From the NCBI RefSeq assembly GCF_037975245.1, contig NC_092579.1:19492678-19556677 (forward strand): a stretch of DNA of 64,000 nt. Reading direction: 5' to 3'. How positions within the stretch are numbered: position 1 is the stretch's first letter; the number at the start of each line of letters is the position of its first letter. A model generated the notes under the pieces. The model was given only the letters and a program-made list of their open reading frames with translations, did no database searches and was not told the DNA's origin. Shown piece after piece: positions 58,491 to 64,000 of the stretch. This stretch comes from Apostichopus japonicus. Lineage: Eukaryota; Echinodermata; Holothuroidea; Aspidochirotida; Stichopodidae. The translations under genes were made by a program, and so were the position numbers.

Positions 58491-61400
58491 TAGTGAAATT
58501 GTGTTTCTTGTGTGTGCATAATCAGTATTAATTGATTTTATGTTGTTAATTGCCTTATCATTTAATTTCACTAATATCAAAAATATTTAAAGGCACATAT
58601 AGTTCTACCTGTACCGTGCCTACAATATCACGATTTATCCAACTTGCTAAAACAATACTCTCGAGCCATGAATATTGTAAATTTGGCCTTCAAAGTCAGC
58701 TTCTTCTCACAGTTGGTATTTTCCCGAATTACAATACACATCAGTTTATACTGTACAAGCTTTTGAGAATGAGCCAGTCAGATACTTGCTGGCAATAAGT
58801 AGGCTGTAATACAGGGCTTTAAACTGTATGTTAGGGACAGAAATCATGCGGATTAATTCTTTGACTGAGGATTAATAACCACAGACTTATCATGTGTTTT
58901 TGTAATGGCTACTGCATGGGAGCTAAATACAGGTGCCTTGTCTTTTCTAAGTCAGGCAAACTGCCAAACCCACCGCCGTTTAAGCCTGTGAATATAGCCT
59001 AACTTACGACACCTATCTAGCACAGTACTTTTAGAGTAATCTGCGTGAGTATTTAGTGGTATAGGAACCAGTGCGCAGTATCTAATTGGTGTTGTTTTTT
59101 ATTTTTTATTTTTATGAATAAATAGTCTGATTCATTTGCAGCCAATTAACTGGTTGTAATCACATACATGTAGATCTCATAACTAATTAGGTATAAAATT
59201 TTAAGTATATGTGCACATATAACACATGTGTGTCATGTTCAGAATGGCCTTATTACCATCCTATACAAAATGCAGCTTCAATTTCCATGGAAGTATCGGA
59301 ATGGAATGAATATTTTTATTGAACTGTATGTGTGCAGTTATTCTGTCCTCCTATTGGACTTACCATGCACGCACGCATGCATGCTTCATCATCCATCGCA
59401 CACTAGTGGAAAGCATAAAAACCACAAAAACAAAAACAAAAGTTAAAAGCTGGTCTGAACATTATAAATTGAGAATCAGCCTAGCATGAGGTCTCTGAAT
59501 TATTCAAATCATTCAAATGTCAGGAAGCTGACTCTTGATTTCTGAGTACAACGAGAGTGAAAACGACTCGTTCGTAGTATTTCTAAATGTCGCAAAATGA
59601 TAATCAGGTAAAAGCACAGTACTGTGAAATGCATTTATACTAATTTGCCATAGTCGTCAGTATATTGCCCCTCAGCAAATTTGCTAAAATTGTCCAAAGA
59701 ATGGTCACTGATTCTCGTTGCAAGCTACAACCAGCATTGTACTACAATATGGCCTCAGAGCATTTTGCCTCTCATAGACATTAACTATAAATCTCTAATT
59801 GAACATTCCTGGAATATCTGGGGAAATGGGAAAAGAAAAAGCATGGATGGTCTGCAGATGCTAGAGAAATGTACCTTAAATACAGTATGAAACCCTATAG
59901 CAGTGACTGCAGCAGAGTACTAAACTTTGGGTCCAATCGGTCTCGACAAATGCGCTTGCCAACGTTTTCAGGCGAGTGAGCATTAATTGGCTTTGGCAAC
60001 TCAAAATTACATTGTTAAGGTCAACGCATTATGTCCGGTTCAGAACAGAGTGTGTCCCTAATGTATAGTCAAACCTCTGTTTATCAGTTTACCCTCACTG
60101 ACCAACTCAATAATATTATCAAACCTATCATGTCCAGCATGCAATCCTCCAGGAAGTAGTTTCTGGTATTGCCATGGAGATATGACAGATTTTTTGGTAA
60201 AATAATTTTTGATATGGTAACCAGCTGTAAGCACTAAACTTTGTGATAATGGTCCATAGTCCTCCACACTATTGAAAACTAGGCCTATTGTTATGTCTGA
60301 ATATGTGGGAGAGAGTTGCCACCTCCACTGGTCAAAATATACTGTATTTGCCTTTGGACATCGTCACAAAATCCAATGAGTTGAGTCGCTGTTTACTGCG
60401 ATAGTTGTTTACTCTAATTTATGCATTTATGCTGTGAAAATTAATATATGCGGCACTGTGTCCCAAAGGAACAAAACTGCAGCAGATGCAAAAATGTGCT
60501 GCTCAGCTGGGATGGATCAGTATATCCACGGATTGATCGGGACTATCCCTGCAGACCTGACATTGTGTCCATTGTGTGAAACTGCAGATCGAGCAGAAAA
60601 GGATGATGTCCTATGCAGCCTGGCTGCAAGATGCAACAGCACCCTCTGACTGATGGTGTAGTACCCAAAGGGAACGTTGTTCAACATATCATCTTGGCTT
60701 TATTTTGGTTTAAGTATATCGGTTTATTATCAAACAGTACAGTATCTATCAGATATATGTGGGTACAAAGTAGGCTACCGTAATTGATAAGGATATTCCA
60801 GAGGATTATTTCATTTTCGACCGATGAAAGTGAAACATCTTCGAAGTATCCTGGACTACGATCAGCTATGCTCTCAATTTCATACGTCGTATAGTTTTTG
60901 ATATAGAAATGTTAGGAAGGCGACGATTATATTCTTCAAAATGAGGATGCATTGAGATATAAATACATATTTCAGTCAGTTTGATATTGATAGCATCAAT
61001 CTCTATATTCAAGCAAAGTTGGAACCTAGATCCAATCCCTTGGTCGAAATGTCAATAAAAAGTATGAAAACACAAATTAACAATTATGTTATCATCAAGT
61101 GTGGAGCTCTATGACATCACACCTGTTTGCTACAAGTTCACTCTTTAATATGGTACAATTTAAAACTTTAACAACGTTAACTATCACAACATATATCTCG
61201 CAAAACACAGTGCACGAGGGATAGCATGAAACTTTCACTAGGATTCTGTAAAATATGTTAATTCTTTTTTTCTCATTCTAAGTCAAAACTAAATATTTCC
61301 TCTGGACAGCTTATCCTTTTAAGAATATATACTCACTTAATTGTACTCCCTGAGCTTAAAATGTTGTTCCAAATGATTGCAAGTAATTAATGCTCGGTCT

Positions 61401-62974
61401 TTTACTACCGTAAGTATCCACGGTCTCTTGCCTTCCGTAATGCCGTTCAAGCTATTATACAGTACATGCAGATAGCATTGTTTGCTTGATTACCTTAGAT
61501 GTACTTAATGCATGCAGGGTTTAATATGACATGATTTTTGGGAAGCACGTGTACGGTTATCTTTCCTTCTACCTCTGCACAGTTTATGAAGAAGAATATA
61601 GTTATATATATCGACGATTGAAATGTCATTTTCTTTTTCATAATTTTTACCTCGCCATCTTTCAAGGGCAGATAATTCATTAGATTTCAAAATTGACATG
61701 TTTGTATTGATCAGGAAGGTTAGCATTAGTGCAGAAAGAAAGATTTTAAAAGATAACAATTCTATCTAAGTGAAAAAGCTTAGTATGTGCCCACATTTGC
61801 CAGAATGTTATAAACAAAATATATCAAACCCAATTGGTGAAGAAGGGTAAATTTTGTCTGGTTTCTTGCATTTCCACATCTTTTATTTCCAAAATATTTC
61901 AAATTATGTATGGAACTTTATCAATTTCTCATTCAATCATTAATATTGTTTTTGGTAAATATTAGGCAAAAACTAGAATTTTGCTTGAGGGCCATCCCAT
62001 GAAAATTCTGAGGGGTGTTAGATACATGAATATGCAATACATCAGGGTTCTCATGCACCCAGTTGGGACAATATTTTCTATACTGTAGTGTCATGTCCCG
62101 CTTCAGAGCACTTGTATGTCAGTATGAGCAGTATGAATATCATGTTTCTATCAGATCAAGGTTAGGAACTGTTTGTACTGACAATACCAGTGCTTTGAGA
62201 GCATGATATTGGAGAACAGTTTAGAGAGGTATTAGCATAAGGAAATTGTCCCAACTGGCAGTTCTCATGTGTCTTCTCACTGGATGTCTCACCCTCCCTC
62301 CCCCCTACCCTCCACTTCCATAGTAATTAGGTAATGGAGGTTTTGTCATGAACTAATTAATGTCTCCCTGATACCCTGACAGTTGGGTCGAGCACACTCA
62401 CAGGGTCACAAGCTTGAATCATGTTCCAGGCAATGATTTTGCTCTTTCACAATTAATAAAAACACCTTTCCACAGGGTTTGCCATGCATCAGTGCACTTG
62501 GAGATTTAATATTAAAAACTAATGCATAAAGTGTATAGTGTTGTGCACATTACCTCTTAACGAAACTCAAGAAGTAAATTATCAGCTCTAAACTCACGAA
62601 TGGTTTTTGCGTTGGAGTACAGTAGATCTATAAATACACAGTACACGACTGAATGATCATGCAAGAGATATATGTTGGTACTGTATAGGGTTGGTTGATA
62701 AAGCTATTAGTCTCAGTGATGAGTAACGTCCGTTAATCGTCTACTGAGAATCAAGAAGAAGAGCCCCAAAATCGTTTCGTGTTTCGTAGCAGTTTAGAGT
62801 ACATTTGACTTCTAAGATGAGGCCTTGGAAAGTGCGATGGAATTGTCCGTTATTTTAAAATTATGTTGTTTTATATTATGATATTTATTAGAATTGTCTA
62901 TTATATATGTCCATTTATGTTTTTGGGCATATTCAGTAGGAGTTGCCTATGGTAGGGGAGTTGTAGGTCTCACT
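58491..62974. other. Intron 3, 58.5-63.0 kb: nothing recognisable
   Basis: AT-rich sequence with short unrelated open frames. No repeat longer than a few units and no exon of the PKC C1B domain was seen. Confidence 0.4.
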
Positions 62975-63046
62975 CAGGGATGTAGCTAAGGCCTGATGAT
63001 TGGGGGGGGTGAGACACCCCCACACCCCCCTCTAGCAACGTCCCTG
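62975..63046. mobile_element. 72-bp hAT-like mini-MITE with perfect 8-bp target duplication
   Basis: It starts CAGGGATGTAGCTA and ends TAGCAACGTCCCTG, imperfect inverted repeats. It is flanked on both sides by GTCTCACT (62967-62974 and 63047-63054). The interior is G-run then C-run. The perfect 8-bp duplication shows a relatively recent insertion by a hAT-type transposase supplied from elsewhere. Confidence 0.85.
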
Positions 63047-63582
63047 GTCTCACTCTCTCCAGAGCTACAGTTGGTCTTCTCAATCTGTTGCTTTATACAG
63101 AGAGCGACTCGACCACGATTATATATATATATAGGAAGCCTGTAGTACAGGAGGCATATATCATAAATAGTCTTCCTTCATGTGGAAGTGAGTTGTTGTG
63201 TTGGTAACCTATCGTCGAAGGCCGGCTAATCCATCGATGTGTAACCAGATATAGCCGGTATTATAGCCGTCTATATGTTCATTATGATGTTAAAATTTAT
63301 CACGTGTGACAGGCCCTTCATCCGTCGCTACATTTTTGAGATAACATCGCCAAGTATTACCCGTGGGTATTCGTATCGCTGTCCGAAAGGGAAAGTTTAG
63401 AATTATTTGTCGGGCGAGGGTGTTTACAGTGTTTCAGCTGTCATGTGTGAGCCTTCGATTATTTCAGAGCCTGTCGTAAATTGGTTAAAAAATGGCCTTC
63501 CTTACGGTTAAAGGATGCACATTTTATTTGAGCTTGGAATCTTATACTTGGTGACAAACATTCTCTAGGTCAGTTGTTGATT

Positions 63583-63632
63583 GGGGGGGGGGTTAATTGG
63601 GCAGAAGGGGGGTAATTGGGCGGAAGGGGGGT
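63583..63632 (+). repeat. G-rich tandem repeat, period 19 bp
   Basis: GGTTAATTGGGCAGAAGGGG-like units repeat with TAATTGGGC at 63594 and 63613 and a leading G11 run. It is quadruplex-prone on the sense strand. Confidence 0.8.
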
Positions 63633-63715
63633 GAGCATTGCAGTTTTTTTCCTTTTGGACTGCATATCTATTAACCAGGTAAGCAATAAATTTACTACCC
63701 AGTCAAAGGGAGGGT

Positions 63716-63864
63716 GCCATGCAAAATGTGCAAACTTGATATGTAAATACAACAATGGTATAATTGACCTGGTACGGCATACAGCAAAGTGCTATGCAAA
63801 AGAAGCAAACTTGATATCCAGAACTAGAGCAAAATGTATAATTGACCTGGTTTGCATAACAGAG
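63716..63864 (+). repeat. Two-copy tandem repeat, period 75 bp
   Basis: Copies start at GCCATGCAAAA (63716) and GCTATGCAAAA (63791). Both contain GCAAACTTGATAT and end TATAATTGACCTGGT. Local duplication near the window edge. Confidence 0.82.
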
Positions 63865-64000
63865 TGATTTGAAAATTGGGTAAATTTTATATATAAATTA
63901 GATGGAATGTTATTGTTTTAATAGTAAATTTATAGTAACCATGGCATTAATTTGCAATATTGTAACATGTAAGTAAAAAAGCTATTTAACATAAACACCA

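Larger units (their letters stand above)
55879..64000 (+). other. PKC intron 3, open at the right edge
   Basis: The intron starts with GTAAGT at 55879. No C1B exon was found in the remaining 8.1 kb. A degraded TACCTGTCTCC-like piece lies at about 55925-55990 and another scrap near 56125. The open frame that continues past the donor to 56118 is read-through into the intron, not coding sequence. Confidence 0.85.

Overview
The window is eukaryotic, AT-rich and mostly non-coding, and it carries the 5' part of one recognisable gene on the + strand: a conventional (PKC alpha/beta type) protein kinase C. Three short exons can be placed to the base: 2603-2778, 35583-35614 and 55796-55878. Joined, they encode residues 1-97: an acidic N-terminus, a pseudosubstrate and a complete C1A zinc-finger domain. 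The second C1 domain, the C2 domain and the kinase domain must lie beyond the right edge, because intron 3 runs to the end. The exon sizes and phases (a 32-nt exon followed by an 83-nt exon) match what I remember of vertebrate PRKCA/PRKCB, and they fix the reading frame across both junctions.

The long introns (about 33 kb and 20 kb), the repeat content and the AGGCCT-rich promoter suggest a marine invertebrate deuterostome, most likely an echinoderm. This is inference; no base in the window proves the species.

Layout. Positions 1-525 hold a weak candidate for the end of a minus-strand gene. Positions 1560-2602 are the upstream/5' UTR region, with three near-identical copies of a 16-17 bp motif, two of them forming a perfect inverted repeat. 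Intron 1 (2779-35582) holds about fourteen copies of a pyrimidine-rich repeat family, an inverted pair of ~365-bp TTAA-type MITEs 24 kb apart, a hAT-like MITE, a tRNA-derived SINE, a four-unit minisatellite and a CpG-rich patch. Intron 2 (35615-55795) holds a SINE nested in an older repeat, a second hAT-like MITE, a cluster of AGGTCA half-sites, a second copy of the tRNA-SINE in opposite orientation, long AT microsatellites and a 93-104 bp minisatellite. Intron 3 (55879-64000) has a tRNA-Leu-like SINE, a 72-bp MITE with a perfect 8-bp target duplication, and small tandem repeats.

No CRISPR, operon, phage or virus-like gene is present, and I found no intact transposase or reverse transcriptase. 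The best leads are the altered regulatory residues of the kinase, the motif cluster upstream of its start, and an orientation bias of the main repeat family that may reflect avoidance of cryptic splice donors.
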